Source: Azospirillum sp. TSO35-2
GTDB lineage: Bacteria > Pseudomonadota > Alphaproteobacteria > Azospirillales > Azospirillaceae
Direction of reading: 5' to 3'
Assembly: GCF_003116095.1 (NCBI RefSeq)
Contig: NZ_LGRA01000008.1
Location: forward strand, 427,792-491,791
Length of the DNA stretch: 64,000 nucleotides
Part shown: piece by piece, positions 1-12,080 of the stretch
Layout of the letters: every line of letters starts with the position of its first letter
How positions within the stretch are numbered: position 1 is the first letter of the stretch
Translations under genes and position numbers: made by a program
Notes under the pieces: model-generated
The model's input: the letters and a program-made list of their open reading frames with translations, nothing else
What the model was told of the DNA's origin: nothing
Database searches by the model: none

Positions 1-221
1 GGCGCGACTCCGCCCTCCGTCTCCACGGGGAGAGCGGTTGGGGGATGGGACGGGGAGCGCCGGGCTGTCACCGGACCACGAGCCTCCGGGTTGGGCCGCC
101 GGACCGCCGGGGCGGCGGAGGCGGAGCGGACATCATGAACCTCATCGAAGCGCCTCCCTGGTTAACGGCGGCCTAATTCGACGGCGCGGTTCCCGTGACA
201 TCCGGCGCGGCCGGGTGCGGG
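1..221. other. Window start, no gene recognised
   Basis: No coding region is supported here. The first 60 bases are rich in CTCC and GGGAG blocks, similar in style to the imperfect palindrome at 12081-12203, so this may be the right half of another copy of that dispersed repeat. The rest is the downstream flank of the leftward gene that ends at 222. Confidence 0.4.
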
Positions 222-1136
222 TCAGCGTCGTTTGGCACCGGGCGTGGCCCCCAGCATGCTGCGTTGTGCCAGCATCGGCCGCGGCATCTGCCGCCCGCCC
301 AGCACATGGACCGGGGCGGCCTGCTCCATCCGGTGCTTGTCGAACTGGTCGAAGATGCGCATCAGCGCGTCGGCCGTGCCCTCGCCGTAATGGACGTCGA
401 TGTGGGCGCGGTCGAACTCGGTGCGCAGGCCGGCGCGCAGGCGGCCGAACAGGGCGTCGAACAGCGCTTCGAAATGCTGGTCGGCGAAGACGAAGCGCTG
501 GTCGCGCAGCCGGTCGGTCATCCGCCGCATGAAGGTCTGGCGCTGCTGGTGGAACTGGCGGAAGCGCAGCATCACCCGGACGAAGGTGGTGTCGGCCAGC
601 ACCGCCAGCGTGTCCTCGTCGGCGAGCCGCCGCCAGACCTCGGCGTCCTGGTCGGTGCCCAGCCGGTTGTAGATCGACAGGGCGCTGGCGTTCAGCGCCT
701 CCCATTCCTTTTCATAGAACAGGCCGGTCAGGCTGGCTTGCAGGCTGGGGACGATCACCTGGGGAAAGGTCGCCCCGGTGACCGGGTCCATGCGCTCCGG
801 CACCTTGGTCCGCAGGGCCGACACCAGCAGCCGCGTCGCGAAGTCGCGCCGCCGCCCATCGGCGTGGAACAGCCGGCGCGGCTCCTCTGCCGGCCGGCCT
901 TCGCAGCCGTGGCAGGCCGCCGCGCCGCAGGATTTGGTGCAGGACTGGCAGATGGCGGCGAACAGCGGCAGCACCGATGGCCAGTGCGCCATCATCAGCC
1001 CCATGGCGCGGGTGAACTCGTCGCGCGACAAGGCGCCCTTGGCGGTGAATTGCGGCTCCAGCGCCTCCTGGAACGTGCTGACCAGCGCCTGCGCGGTCCG
1101 GTGATGGCGTTCGAACGGCGGCGGATCGGTCGACAT
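222..1136 (-). CDS. Uncharacterised Cys-rich protein
   Basis: A 304-residue soluble protein with no signal peptide or membrane segment. I do not recognise the family. A cluster of cysteines near residues 68-80 (CQSCTKSC, then CHGC) could bind a metal. The rest looks helical and rich in Arg, Phe and Leu. The ATG at 1136 is preferred because GGGAG lies about nine bases upstream; a GTG three codons earlier is the alternative. Codon use matches neighbouring core genes, so it is very likely a real chromosomal gene of unknown role. Confidence 0.72.
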   Translation of the reverse strand: MSTDPPPFERHHRTAQALVSTFQEALEPQFTAKGALSRDEFTRAMGLMMAHWPSVLPLFAAICQSCTKSCGAAACHGCEGRPAEEPRRLFHADGRRRDFATRLLVSALRTKVPERMDPVTGATFPQVIVPSLQASLTGLFYEKEWEALNASALSIYNRLGTDQDAEVWRRLADEDTLAVLADTTFVRVMLRFRQFHQQRQTFMRRMTDRLRDQRFVFADQHFEALFDALFGRLRAGLRTEFDRAHIDVHYGEGTADALMRIFDQFDKHRMEQAAPVHVLGGRQMPRPMLAQRSMLGATPGAKRR

Positions 1137-1273
1137 CCCGCGCACTCCCTTCCGATGCGTCCCGGTTGGCCGGCCGGGTGGCCGGAGCCGTTATTGGAAG
1201 AATTTATCGCGTATTTTATGCAATGCGGCTGTGATGGCCGTCACAGGCGGGCGGGTGGCCGGCGGCCTGCGGG

Positions 1274-1313
1274 CAAAAAAAAGACCGCAGCCCGGAAGGG
1301 CGCGGCCTTTAGT
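1274..1313 (-). terminator. Leftward rho-independent terminator
   Basis: Read leftward, GGCCGC pairs with GCGGTC around an inner CCC/GGG stem, followed by a run of eight Ts. It lies after the lysK terminator and before the upstream region of the leftward gene at 222-1136. It may catch lysK read-through or end a separate short transcript. Confidence 0.7.
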
Positions 1314-1563
1314 CTAGGGAGGAAACGCACTGCAAAATGCAGTAACGGGGCGGAGTGTACGGCCACGGTCGTGTTAGCGGTATCACGCTTTTCGAATTGG
1401 TGCGGTGCGGCGTCCGCATAGCGCAGTATGGAATACCGCTTGGATTGCCCAGCGGATGGGCGAAGAGGCAGCTTTTTGCCCATTTTCCGATCAAACACCC
1501 AAATGAGCGTCCGACCAATCATCGAAAGCGAAATTGATGGCATTTGCGGTGTTTTCGCAAACG

Positions 1564-1587
1564 AAAAGGGACGCCCGCAGGCGTCCC
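1564..1587 (-). terminator. lysK rho-independent terminator
   Basis: Read leftward, the eight-base arms GGGACGCC and GGCGTCCC enclose a four-base loop and are followed by TTTT. It starts about 25 bases after the lysK stop codon, the expected place for its terminator. Confidence 0.85.
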
Positions 1588-1612
1588 CATCCGCAACCGT
1601 GGGGGTGGAGCG

Positions 1613-3181
1613 TCAGGCGGCCAGCTTCTCGCGGATCAGCGCCTTGGTTTCCTCGATCCCGTAGAGCTGGATGAAGGAGCCCATGCGCGGGCCGGTGGTC
1701 TGGCCCAGCAGCACCTCGTACAGCGCCTGGAACCACGCCCGCAGCTCGGTGAAGCCGTGTTCCTTGCCGACGGCGAACACCTCGTTCTGGATAACGTCGG
1801 CGGGGGCGTCGGCCGGCAGGGTGTCGAGCTTGGTCCGCAGAGCCTCCAGCGCCGCCCGCTCGGCGTCGGTCGGCGCGCGGAACCGCTTGGTCGGCTTCAC
1901 CTGGTCCTGGTAGTAGCGCACGGCGTAGCCGACCAGGCTGTCGAGGAACGGGCTGTTCTCCGGCGTGGCGTCGGGCGCGTAGCGGTGGATGAAGCCCCAC
2001 ATGGCGTCCTTGGTCTCGGCGTTCGCCGCCCCCGCCAGATTGAGCAGCAGGTTGAACGACACGTCGGAGCGCACCGCCGGCGGCTTGCCGTTGTGGATGT
2101 GCCAGGCCGGGTTTTCCAGTTTCTTGGCCGGCTCCTCGCCATGGACCTTGTCGACGAAGGTCAGGTATTCGTCGACGGCGCGCGGGATGACGTCGAAATA
2201 CAGCCGCTTGGCCGACTTCGGCTTCTGGAACATGTAGAGCGCCAGGCTTTCCTGCGGCGCGTAGGCCAGCCACTCCTCCATCGTCAGGCCGTTGCCCTTC
2301 GACTTGGAGATCTTCTGGCCCTTGTCGTCGAGGAAGAGTTCGTAGTTGAACCCCTCCGGCGGGGTGCCGCCGAGGATTTTGCAGATCTTGCCGGCGAGGT
2401 CGGCCGACGGGATCAGGTCCTTGCCGTACATCTCGTAATCGACGCCCAGCCCGAACCAGCGCATGCCCCAGTCGGGCTTCCACTGCAGCTTCACATGGCC
2501 GCCGGTGATCGGCAGCTCGACCTTCTTGCCGTCCTCGTCCTCGAAGACGATGGTGCCGGCGTCGGCGTTGCGCTCCAGCATCGGCACCTGCAGGACACGG
2601 CCGCTGGAGGGCGACACCGGCAGGAACGGGCTGTAGGTCGCCTGACGCTCCGCGCCGAGGGTCGGCAGCATCACCGCCATCACCTCGTCGTAGTGGCGCA
2701 GGATGCCGAGCAGCGCCTCGTCGAAGCGGCCGGACTTGTACCAGTCGGTGGAGGACTGGAACTCGTACTCGAAGCCGAAGCTGTCGAGGAAGGCGCGCAG
2801 CCGGGCGTTGTTGTGGGCGCCGAAGCTGTCATGGGTGCCGAACGGGTCGGGCACCTGGGTCAGCGGCTTGCCGAGCGCGGCCGCCACCATCTCCTTGTTG
2901 GGGATGTTGTCGGGGACCTTGCGCAGGCCGTCCATGTCGTCCGAGAAGCAGAACAGCCGGGTCGGAATGTCGCTCATGGTCTGGAAGGCGTGGCGCACCA
3001 TGCTGGTGCGCGCCACCTCGCCGAAGGTGCCGAGATGGGGCAGGCCCGACGGGCCGTACCCGGTCTCGAACAGGACATAGCCTTTGGCGGGCGGCGCTTT
3101 CGCGAAGCGCGCGACCAGTTTGCGCGCCTCCTCGAACGGCCATGCCTTCGCCTGCAACGCCAGTTCCCGTTCGCCGGTCAT
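1613..3181 (-). CDS. lysK: Lysyl-tRNA synthetase, class I
   Basis: Charges tRNA-Lys with lysine in the cytoplasm. It belongs to the class I (archaeal-type) LysRS family, which replaces the class II enzyme in most alphaproteobacteria. The 522-residue protein has the HIGH-like signature [10 protein letters not shown] at residues 44-53 and the KMSKS-like signature KISKS at 290-294, both diagnostic. Its length is normal for the family. The gene is monocistronic, with a hairpin terminator just downstream and a candidate promoter (TTGACG, 17 bases, TAGGGT) at 3232-3260. The SMR gene reads away from it on the other side. Confidence 0.96.
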   Translation of the reverse strand: MTGERELALQAKAWPFEEARKLVARFAKAPPAKGYVLFETGYGPSGLPHLGTFGEVARTSMVRHAFQTMSDIPTRLFCFSDDMDGLRKVPDNIPNKEMVAAALGKPLTQVPDPFGTHDSFGAHNNARLRAFLDSFGFEYEFQSSTDWYKSGRFDEALLGILRHYDEVMAVMLPTLGAERQATYSPFLPVSPSSGRVLQVPMLERNADAGTIVFEDEDGKKVELPITGGHVKLQWKPDWGMRWFGLGVDYEMYGKDLIPSADLAGKICKILGGTPPEGFNYELFLDDKGQKISKSKGNGLTMEEWLAYAPQESLALYMFQKPKSAKRLYFDVIPRAVDEYLTFVDKVHGEEPAKKLENPAWHIHNGKPPAVRSDVSFNLLLNLAGAANAETKDAMWGFIHRYAPDATPENSPFLDSLVGYAVRYYQDQVKPTKRFRAPTDAERAALEALRTKLDTLPADAPADVIQNEVFAVGKEHGFTELRAWFQALYEVLLGQTTGPRMGSFIQLYGIEETKALIREKLAA

Positions 3182-3508
3182 CGTCGGACCCTTTCGACAC
3201 CAGATAGAATTCTATTGGAATGAGGGCAAAGACCCTAGGGCCCGCCGGGCGTCGCGTCAACCGTGGGTCTTTGTCGTGGCCAGGGCGATCGCATTCGGCG
3301 CCGAAGCCCTCTCCTGCCTCTTGCGCAAACGCGGTTTGCGCCGACGGCGTCAGGCGGATCGGCGATCCGCCGAGAGCCCCGGGAGAGGGAACCAAGCGAA
3401 GCCCCTGTGGCCGTCGATCCTGTTGTGGTGCTTGCGGCGTCCTGCCGCCCGGTTCATCCTGCGCCGCCCGTGGGATCGGCTCGCGGGAGCTGTCGGGGCC
3501 CTATATCG
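3182..3508. promoter_or_regulatory. Divergent region between lysK and the SMR gene
   Basis: Holds a candidate lysK promoter read leftward: -35 TTGACG at 3255-3260 and -10 TAGGGT at 3232-3237, spaced 17. It also has a 12-base perfect palindrome ATAGAATTCTAT at 3204-3215 and a GCGCAAAC/GTTTGCGC inverted repeat near 3327-3345. I looked for guanidine riboswitch hairpins with ACGR loops ahead of the SMR gene and found none. Confidence 0.5.
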
Positions 3509-3832
3509 ATGAGCTGGCTGTACCTGATCGTCGCGATCCTGTTCGAGATCGTCGGCACCTCGGCGATGAAGCTGTCGGACGGGATGACGCGGCTCGGGCC
3601 GGCGGCGGTCGTCGTGCTGTGCTACGGCGTTGCCTTCGTCCTGCTGGCCCAGGCGCTGCGCACCATCGAGGTCGGCATCGCCTACGCCATCTGGTCGGCC
3701 GCCGGCACCGCGGCCATCGCCGCCATCGGCGTGGTGATCTTCGGCGAATCGCTCAGCGTGATGAAGGTGGCCGGCATCGCCCTGATCGTCGCCGGGGTGG
3801 TCAGCCTGCACGTCGCCAACGGCGCGGCGTGA
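3509..3832 (+). CDS. Small multidrug resistance (SMR) family transporter
   Basis: A 107-residue inner-membrane protein with four hydrophobic segments, the size and pattern of EmrE/SugE proteins that exchange protons for cationic drugs or guanidinium. The family glutamate in the first helix is present (LFEIVGTSAMKL, about residue 12), as is the GI.YAIW motif. Its start is taken at the ATG giving MSWLYLIVAILFE, where similarity to the family begins, although the frame is open further upstream. SugE-type versus EmrE-type substrate cannot be decided from sequence alone. Confidence 0.9.
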   Translation: MSWLYLIVAILFEIVGTSAMKLSDGMTRLGPAAVVVLCYGVAFVLLAQALRTIEVGIAYAIWSAAGTAAIAAIGVVIFGESLSVMKVAGIALIVAGVVSLHVANGAA

Positions 3833-3835
3833 GGG

Positions 3836-6547
3836 CTACACCCGCGCCTTGAACGGGCTGACCTGCCGCGCCGCCTGTTCCACCGCCGCGGCCGGGCCGG
3901 GGCGGCCGAGGAAATAGCCCTGGGCGACGTCGCAGCGCAGGTGGCGCAGCGCCTCCAGCGTCTCGGCGTCCTCCACGCCCTCGGCGACGGCGGTCAGGTT
4001 CAGGCTGTGCGCCATCTGGATGACGGCGGCGGTGATCTTGGCGCTGTCGTGGTTGCGGGTGAGATCGGCGACGAAGCTGCGGTCGATCTTCAGCTTGTCC
4101 ACCGCCAGACGGCCGATGTAGGACAGGTTCGAATAGCCGGTGCCGAAATCGTCGATCGACACCTGCACGCCCATCGCCTTGATCCGGCGCAGATTGTCCA
4201 GCACCACGTCAGTGTTCTGGATCAGCATCGATTCGGTCAGCTCCAGCTCCAGCAGCAGCGGGTCCAGCCCGCTGTCGGTCAGCGCCTGCGTCACCGTGCG
4301 GGCGAGGTCGTTGCGCTGGAGCTGCAGGGCCGACAGGTTCACGGCGACCGACAGCGACAGGCCGGCCGACCGCCACCGCGCCGCCTGCCGGCAGGCCTCC
4401 CCCAGCACCCAGGCGCCGATCGGCACGATCAGGCCGCTGTCCTCGGCGATCGGGATGAAGGCGCCGGGCGGGATCAGCCCCTGTTCGGGGTGGTTCCAGC
4501 GCAGCAGCGCTTCCGCCCCGGTCACGGCGCCGCTCTCCAGGCTGACCTGCGGCTGGTACACCACCAGGAACTCGCCGCGCTCCAGCGCCCGGCGCAGGCC
4601 GCTGCGGGTCGACAGGTGGGCCACCGCCTCGGCGTTCATCGCCTCGGCGTAGAAGCGGTGGGTGTCGCGGCCGGCCGCCTTGGCGTGGTGCAGGGCGGTG
4701 TCGGCGTTCTTCAGCAGGGTGGCGAAGTCGGTGCCGTCGGTGGGGGCCAGCGCCACGCCGGAGGACAGGGTCACCGTCAGCTCCTGCCCGCCGATCGGGA
4801 AGGGCGCCGCCATCGCCTCGTGCAGCAGGGCCACCGTCTCCACCACCGCGTCGACGTCGGCCAGGCCCGACAGCAGCAGGATGAACTCGTCGCCGCCGCC
4901 GCGGCTGACGGTGTCGGTGTCGCGCACCACCGCCTTCAGCCGCTCCGCCACCGCGCGCAGCAGCGCGTCGCCGACGGCGTGGCCCAGCGAATCGTTCACC
5001 GTCTTGAAGCGGTCCAGCCCGCAGGCGATCAGCGCCACCAGCCGGCCGTTGCGCTCCGACCGGGCCAGCGCCTGTTCGGTGCGGTCCTGCACCAGCAGCC
5101 GGTTGGGCAGCAGGGTCAGCGTGTCGTGGCGGGACAGGAACTCCATCCGCTCCTGCGCCGCCTTGCGCTCGGTGATGTCGCGCACCACCACCAGAATCCG
5201 GCGGTCGTTGCCGCCCAGCGTGGCGCGCCGCATGCTGACCTCGGCCCAGAACAGGGTGCCGTCGTCCACCCGGCGGGCCTGCCACTCGAAGAGCTGCGGT
5301 TCGCCCGACGCCGCCTTGCGGATCCAGGCGGCGGCGTCGTCCCGGGTGTAGGGCGGAACGTTGGCGCTGATCATGGCGACGTCGATCTCGGCCGGCGGGG
5401 TGTCGCCGATGCCGTACATCTCGGCCATCCGGCGGTTGACCTCGATGATGGCGCCGCTGTCCAGGTCGTGGATGAAGATGGCGTCGTTGACGTTGTCGAA
5501 GATGGTGCGGACCCGCTCCTCGCTGGCGGTCAGCGCGTCGACGGCGGCGCGCAGGCTGCGGGTCTTGGCGTCGACCTGCCGGCGCAGCAGGACGACCCAG
5601 ACCAGGATGCCGCCGCCCACAACCAGCAGCCCGGCCAGCAGCTTTTCCAGCAGCGCCAGCAGGTCGGGATTGACCATGCCGGGGATGCGGCGGCCGAGCC
5701 AGCGCTCCTCGATCGTCTTGCGTTCGGCCGGCGTGATCCGGGCGAAGCCGTCGGCGATCAGCCGGTAAAGGGCGTCGTTCCCCTTGGGCACCGCCCAGTG
5801 CAGCTCGCCGGTGTAGAGCGGGTCGGTGTAGCGGAACCGCCCCTGAACCCCGCGCCGGGTCATGTAGTAATGGGCGGACGGCTCGTCCATGCAGAAGACC
5901 AGCGTCTCGCGCTGGGCGGCGGCGTCGGTCATCGCCTCGAAACCGGGAAAGCGCTGGAAGGCGGTGATGCCGCGGTCGGTCAGCCATTCGACGCAGGCGT
6001 CGCCGTCCTTGACCCCGACGGTGAAGGCGCGCAGCGATTCGACGCCGACGATGCCGCTGAGGTCGGCGTTGAACCAGATCGGCACGTCGATCCGCGCGTA
6101 GGGTTCGGAGAAGTCATAGACCCGGTCGCGCGCGCCGTTGCGGAAGATCGTCTCGATGACGTCGGCGGCGCCGGTCTCCACCGCCCTGCGGGCAAGCCCC
6201 CAGTCGGTTGCCATCAGCTGGACCGGGATGCCGGTCTTCTCCGACCACAGCGCCCACAGGTCCTTCACCATGCCGACATGGACGCCGTTGTCGTCGCGGA
6301 AGCTGTAGGGCGGGTAGTTGTCGTCCATCGCCACGCGGACATCCGGCGGCGTGGCGCCGGGTCGCGTGGCCGCCGCGACGTCGTCGGCCAGGACCAGCAG
6401 CAGGACCGCGGCCAGCAGGGCAGACCACATCCCGGCCCACATCCCGCACCGCCGGCCGCCCGTCGGCCTGCCGACGGCCCGGGGCCCGCGGCGGCGGCGC
6501 GGCGGCGGGTGTGTCGTCAAGGCCCGGCGCGGACGGTTGGCGGACAT
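3836..6547 (-). CDS. Periplasmic-sensor PAS-GGDEF-EAL protein
   Basis: A 903-residue inner-membrane signalling protein expected to make and/or break cyclic di-GMP. Order: signal-anchor region near residues 36-55, a family 3 solute-binding sensor domain (about 55-290) facing the periplasm, one membrane helix (about 297-322), PAS (340-465), GGDEF (470-635) and EAL (650-895). The cyclase motif is intact (GGGDEF, near 549). The phosphodiesterase motifs are also present (EALLRW near 679, DDFGTGYSNL later), so both activities are possible. The ATG at 6547 is chosen; the frame opens at 6790, and an ATG at 6442 just before the hydrophobic segment is the alternative. The ligand probably resembles an amino acid, by analogy with family 3 binding proteins. 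Confidence 0.9.
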   Translation of the reverse strand: MSANRPRRALTTHPPPRRRRGPRAVGRPTGGRRCGMWAGMWSALLAAVLLLVLADDVAAATRPGATPPDVRVAMDDNYPPYSFRDDNGVHVGMVKDLWALWSEKTGIPVQLMATDWGLARRAVETGAADVIETIFRNGARDRVYDFSEPYARIDVPIWFNADLSGIVGVESLRAFTVGVKDGDACVEWLTDRGITAFQRFPGFEAMTDAAAQRETLVFCMDEPSAHYYMTRRGVQGRFRYTDPLYTGELHWAVPKGNDALYRLIADGFARITPAERKTIEERWLGRRIPGMVNPDLLALLEKLLAGLLVVGGGILVWVVLLRRQVDAKTRSLRAAVDALTASEERVRTIFDNVNDAIFIHDLDSGAIIEVNRRMAEMYGIGDTPPAEIDVAMISANVPPYTRDDAAAWIRKAASGEPQLFEWQARRVDDGTLFWAEVSMRRATLGGNDRRILVVVRDITERKAAQERMEFLSRHDTLTLLPNRLLVQDRTEQALARSERNGRLVALIACGLDRFKTVNDSLGHAVGDALLRAVAERLKAVVRDTDTVSRGGGDEFILLLSGLADVDAVVETVALLHEAMAAPFPIGGQELTVTLSSGVALAPTDGTDFATLLKNADTALHHAKAAGRDTHRFYAEAMNAEAVAHLSTRSGLRRALERGEFLVVYQPQVSLESGAVTGAEALLRWNHPEQGLIPPGAFIPIAEDSGLIVPIGAWVLGEACRQAARWRSAGLSLSVAVNLSALQLQRNDLARTVTQALTDSGLDPLLLELELTESMLIQNTDVVLDNLRRIKAMGVQVSIDDFGTGYSNLSYIGRLAVDKLKIDRSFVADLTRNHDSAKITAAVIQMAHSLNLTAVAEGVEDAETLEALRHLRCDVAQGYFLGRPGPAAAVEQAARQVSPFKARV

Positions 6548-6851
6548 GGGCGGGGCCTCTGCCGGGAGCGTGGGGTCTTTGCGCGGTCGGCTTTGCGCGG
6601 TCGGGGCGGTTGTCGCCGATCCTCCGAACAGCCTACCTCGTTCGTCACGCCGCGGCAACGAGCGGTTCTTGTCGGGACGCGAAGAATACCCGTGGAAGTG
6701 GAGCCGACGCGCGATAGACGAGGTCGCGCGTTCGCAGTCCTCGCGTTCGGGTGGGGAGGAACCGTCGAGACGGTCGACAGTTGATGGCAACTCCGCTACT
6801 CAACAGTGCAGCGGCGTTCAGCGCGATCATCCCGACAAGAGGAGCGTGCCG
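6548..6851. other. Divergent intergenic region
   Basis: About 304 bases between the leftward GGDEF-EAL gene and the rightward GAF gene. The GGDEF-EAL frame is open through most of it, so its true start could lie inside. An AAGAGGAG-type ribosome site sits just before the GAF gene. No clear operator was seen. Confidence 0.4.
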
Positions 6852-7349
6852 ATGGACAGGACACAAGCGGCGGTGTTCGGCCTGCGCGTCGGGCACGCCA
6901 CGGTCGAGGATGTCTGGAAAGCCGCCTGCGAGGACATCGTCGAGCGGATCGGCGTGTCCCGCGCCAGCGTCTGGGCCTTCGCCGACGAACGGGAACGGCT
7001 GGTCTGCCTGCACCTGTTCGACGCCGGCACGCGGCAGCACAGCCGCGGGATCGTGCTGGACCGCGCCGACTATCCCGATTATTTCCGCGCCCTCACCAAC
7101 AACGCCCGCGTCGTCGCGCCGGACGCGCGCAACCACCCGGCCACGCGCTGTTTTGCCGCGACCTATTTCCAGGACGGCGACGTGCGCAGCCTGCTGGATT
7201 TCATCGTCCTGCACGAAACCGTGCCGGTCGGCGTGCTGTGCTGCGAACAGTCCGGGGCGATGCGGGAGTGGACGCCGGCCGATTCCGCCTGCCTGCAGTC
7301 GGTGGCCATGCTGGTCGGCACCGTGTTCCTGCCCCGGCCCGGCGGCTGA
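6852..7349 (+). CDS. GAF domain protein
   Basis: A 165-residue cytoplasmic protein that is essentially a single GAF domain (about residues 10-160), a fold used to sense small molecules or as a dimerisation module. Visible hallmarks are the VSRASVW strand, the mid-domain DYPDYF segment and the C-terminal SACLQSVAMLVG helix. No output domain is attached, so it probably works through a partner. The start is the ATG after GACAAGAGGAG. It converges on mscL. Confidence 0.82.
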   Translation: MDRTQAAVFGLRVGHATVEDVWKAACEDIVERIGVSRASVWAFADERERLVCLHLFDAGTRQHSRGIVLDRADYPDYFRALTNNARVVAPDARNHPATRCFAATYFQDGDVRSLLDFIVLHETVPVGVLCCEQSGAMREWTPADSACLQSVAMLVGTVFLPRPGG

Positions 7350-7365
7350 CGGCGGGGACGGGCGG

Positions 7366-7818
7366 TCAGGACGGCCGGTCGGGCGGCGTGCCCGCGGCGG
7401 TGTGACCTGCGGTTTGGGCGCGCAGGGCGTCGCGGATCTCCTCCAGCAACTGCTCCTGCCGGGGCGGGGTCTTGGGCGTTTCCCTGTGCAGGATGTGCAG
7501 GCGGTTGACCTGCCGCACGATCAGGAACAGCGCGCCCGACACGATCAGGAAATTGATGCAGGCGTTGATGAAGCGGCCGTAGTTGATGGTCGCCGCCCCG
7601 GCCTTCTCGGCGTCCTGGAGCGAGGCGTAATGGCCGCCCGACAGGCTGAAGAAATAGTTCGAGAAATCGATGCCGCCCATGACCCAGCCGATCGGCGGCA
7701 TCAGGATGTCCTTGACCAGGGAGTTCACGATCCCGGTAAAGGCGGCACCGATGATGATGCCGACCGCGAGTTCCACGACATTGCCGCGGCTGATGAACTT
7801 CTTGAACTCGTCGAGCAT
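7366..7818 (-). CDS. mscL: Large-conductance mechanosensitive channel
   Basis: A 150-residue inner-membrane channel protein that opens under membrane tension to release solutes on osmotic downshock. The N-terminal signature [20 protein letters not shown] is near identical across the MscL family. The second helix (about residues 80-100) and the charged C-terminal bundle ([10 protein letters not shown]) follow. Length matches the family. It lies downstream of secA on the same strand with its own ATG. Confidence 0.96.
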   Translation of the reverse strand: MLDEFKKFISRGNVVELAVGIIIGAAFTGIVNSLVKDILMPPIGWVMGGIDFSNYFFSLSGGHYASLQDAEKAGAATINYGRFINACINFLIVSGALFLIVRQVNRLHILHRETPKTPPRQEQLLEEIRDALRAQTAGHTAAGTPPDRPS

Positions 7819-7906
7819 GGTGTTCCGTTTCCCTCTGTCCTGGGGGAGGAAACGGCGAACGGCGGGGGAGGTTTCACAGCGGGGTCGCGGGGCGTCGTGG
7901 TGGGGC

Positions 7907-7930
7907 GGGTGGAGGCCCCGGCCTCCACCC
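7907..7930 (-). terminator. Hairpin downstream of secA
   Basis: Perfect ten-base arms GGGTGGAGGC and GCCTCCACCC with a four-base loop lie about 30 bases past the secA stop. There is no T tract on the leftward strand, so it may be a stabilising or rho-assisted 3' structure rather than a classical terminator. Confidence 0.5.
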
Positions 7931-7960
7931 TCGACGCACCCTCGACGTGTCGTGTCCGCC

Positions 7961-10696
<2,736 letters not shown>

Positions 10697-10745
10697 GAAA
10701 ACCTCGGGAGTAAAGCGGAATACGGGCCAGTCTATCGACGGGTCT

Positions 10746-10774
10746 GACATAGGACTATGGCAAGGCCCTGTCAA
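10746..10774 (-). promoter_or_regulatory. Candidate secA promoter
   Basis: Read leftward, TTGACA (10769-10774), a 17-base spacer and TATGTC (10746-10751) form a near-consensus sigma-70 promoter about 50 bases before the secA ATG. The rest of the divergent stretch 10697-11090 shows no other strong signal, apart from a GGAAGGA ribosome site before the rightward gene. Confidence 0.7.
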
Positions 10775-11090
10775 CGAGACCGGTCCCATTGGCCCCATCC
10801 CGGCCGCCGCCGGACGGCGCCGGGGACGGGCCGGCATGGACCGACCATGAAATCGCGTTCAGGAAAGGGGCAAGCGGGTGGCGGCGCCGGCGGGGGGCTG
10901 GTATTGCCGGACGGGTGGGCACAGTTCTTGTGACGGAACGATGGGACCCTTGCCCCGCGCGGGCGACCCATGCTTAATCCCCTGCGGAATCGGGCGCGGA
11001 GCGGCGGATGGCTCCGATGCCGCAGGCCATGCGAGACAGACAACACCCTACCTTGTTGCGAAGCATCCGCCGGAAGGAAAAAGACACGCC

Positions 11091-12056
11091 ATGGTTCAAC
11101 GAGTGTTCCGCACCGCGCTTCTGTCGGTTGCCGCCTGCGGCATCGCGCTGGCCGCGCAGGCCCAGACCCCGCCGACCCCCGCGGCCCCCGCGCCGGCTCC
11201 GGCCGCTTCCGCCCCGGCCGCTGCGGCCGACCCGGTGGTCGCGCGCGTCAACGGCGAGGAGCTGCACCGGTCGGACGTCACCCGCATGGTGTCCCAGCTG
11301 CCGCCGCAGGTGCAGCAGATGCCGCTGGAGATGATCTACCCGGCGGTGATCGACCAGCTGGTCAGCGGCAAGCTGGTGGCGTCGGCGGGCTACAAGGCCG
11401 GTCTCGCCGATTCCAGCGAGGTGAAGGACGAGATCAAGCGCGCCGAGGAGCGTGCCGTCCAGCGCGCCTACGTCCAGAAGGAGGTCAAGGCCCGCATCAC
11501 CCCCGAGGCGCTGCAGAAGGCCTATCAGGAGTACCTGAAGGAGAACCCGGCGCAGGAGGAGGTCAAGGCCGCCCACATCCTGGTCGAGAAGGAAGACGAG
11601 GCCAAGGCCATCATCGCCCAGCTGAAGAAGGGCGCCGACTTCGCCAAGCTGGCGAAGGAGAAGTCCAAGGACGCGGCCGCGGCCCAGCAGGGCGGCGACC
11701 TCGGCTACTTCACCAAGGACGCGATGGTCGAGCCCTTCGCCAACGCCGCCTTCGCCATGAAGCCGGGCGAGGTCAGCAAGGACCCGGTGAAGACGCAGTT
11801 CGGCTATCACATCATCAAGGTCGAGGACAAGCGCACCCAGCCGCAGCCGACCCTGGACGAGGTGAAGCCGCAGCTGGAGCAGACGCTGTCCAAGGACATC
11901 GTCACCGCCCTGGTCGAAGAGCTGCGCAACAGCGCGAAGGTCGAGACCTTCCAGCTCGACGGCTCGCCGATGCCGAAGGAAGAGCCCGCCGCGGCTCCGG
12001 CGGCTCCGGCTCCGGCCGCTCCGACTCCGGCTCCGGCGGAACCGGCGAAGAAGTAA
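11091..12056 (+). CDS. Exported PpiC-type peptidyl-prolyl isomerase
   Basis: A 321-residue periplasmic foldase. An N-terminal signal peptide (residues 1-24, cleaved after AAQA) is followed by an Ala-Pro linker, a SurA-like helical N-domain, and a parvulin rotamase domain (about 155-255) with AAHILVEKEDEAKAI and FGYHIIKVED. The C-terminus is an Ala-Pro-rich tail. The ATG follows GGAAGGA by about a dozen bases. The role in outer-membrane protein folding is inferred from the family. Confidence 0.92.
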   Translation: MVQRVFRTALLSVAACGIALAAQAQTPPTPAAPAPAPAASAPAAAADPVVARVNGEELHRSDVTRMVSQLPPQVQQMPLEMIYPAVIDQLVSGKLVASAGYKAGLADSSEVKDEIKRAEERAVQRAYVQKEVKARITPEALQKAYQEYLKENPAQEEVKAAHILVEKEDEAKAIIAQLKKGADFAKLAKEKSKDAAAAQQGGDLGYFTKDAMVEPFANAAFAMKPGEVSKDPVKTQFGYHIIKVEDKRTQPQPTLDEVKPQLEQTLSKDIVTALVEELRNSAKVETFQLDGSPMPKEEPAAAPAAPAPAAPTPAPAEPAKK

Positions 12057-12080
12057 GGTCGCCAGCCAGGCCCCTCCTGC

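Larger units (their letters stand above)
1137..1612. other. Intergenic region with two terminator-like hairpins
   Basis: About 476 bases without a convincing gene; the leftward 100-codon frame at 1241-1543 has low-complexity composition. It holds the lysK terminator (1564-1587) and a second strong leftward hairpin with an eight-T tract near 1276-1313. The roughly 250 bases between them have unusually low GC for this genome. A small leftward transcript ending at the second hairpin is possible. Confidence 0.5.

Noticed and set aside
1241..1543. Leftward 100-codon frame
   Set aside because: Runs through a strong terminator hairpin and has no coding character.
3400..3508. Guanidine riboswitch ahead of the SMR gene
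   Set aside because: No pair of hairpins with ACGR loops or ykkC-like core could be found.
3941..6784. Rightward 947-codon frame opposite the GGDEF-EAL gene
   Set aside because: Shadow of a gene with intact domain motifs on the other strand.
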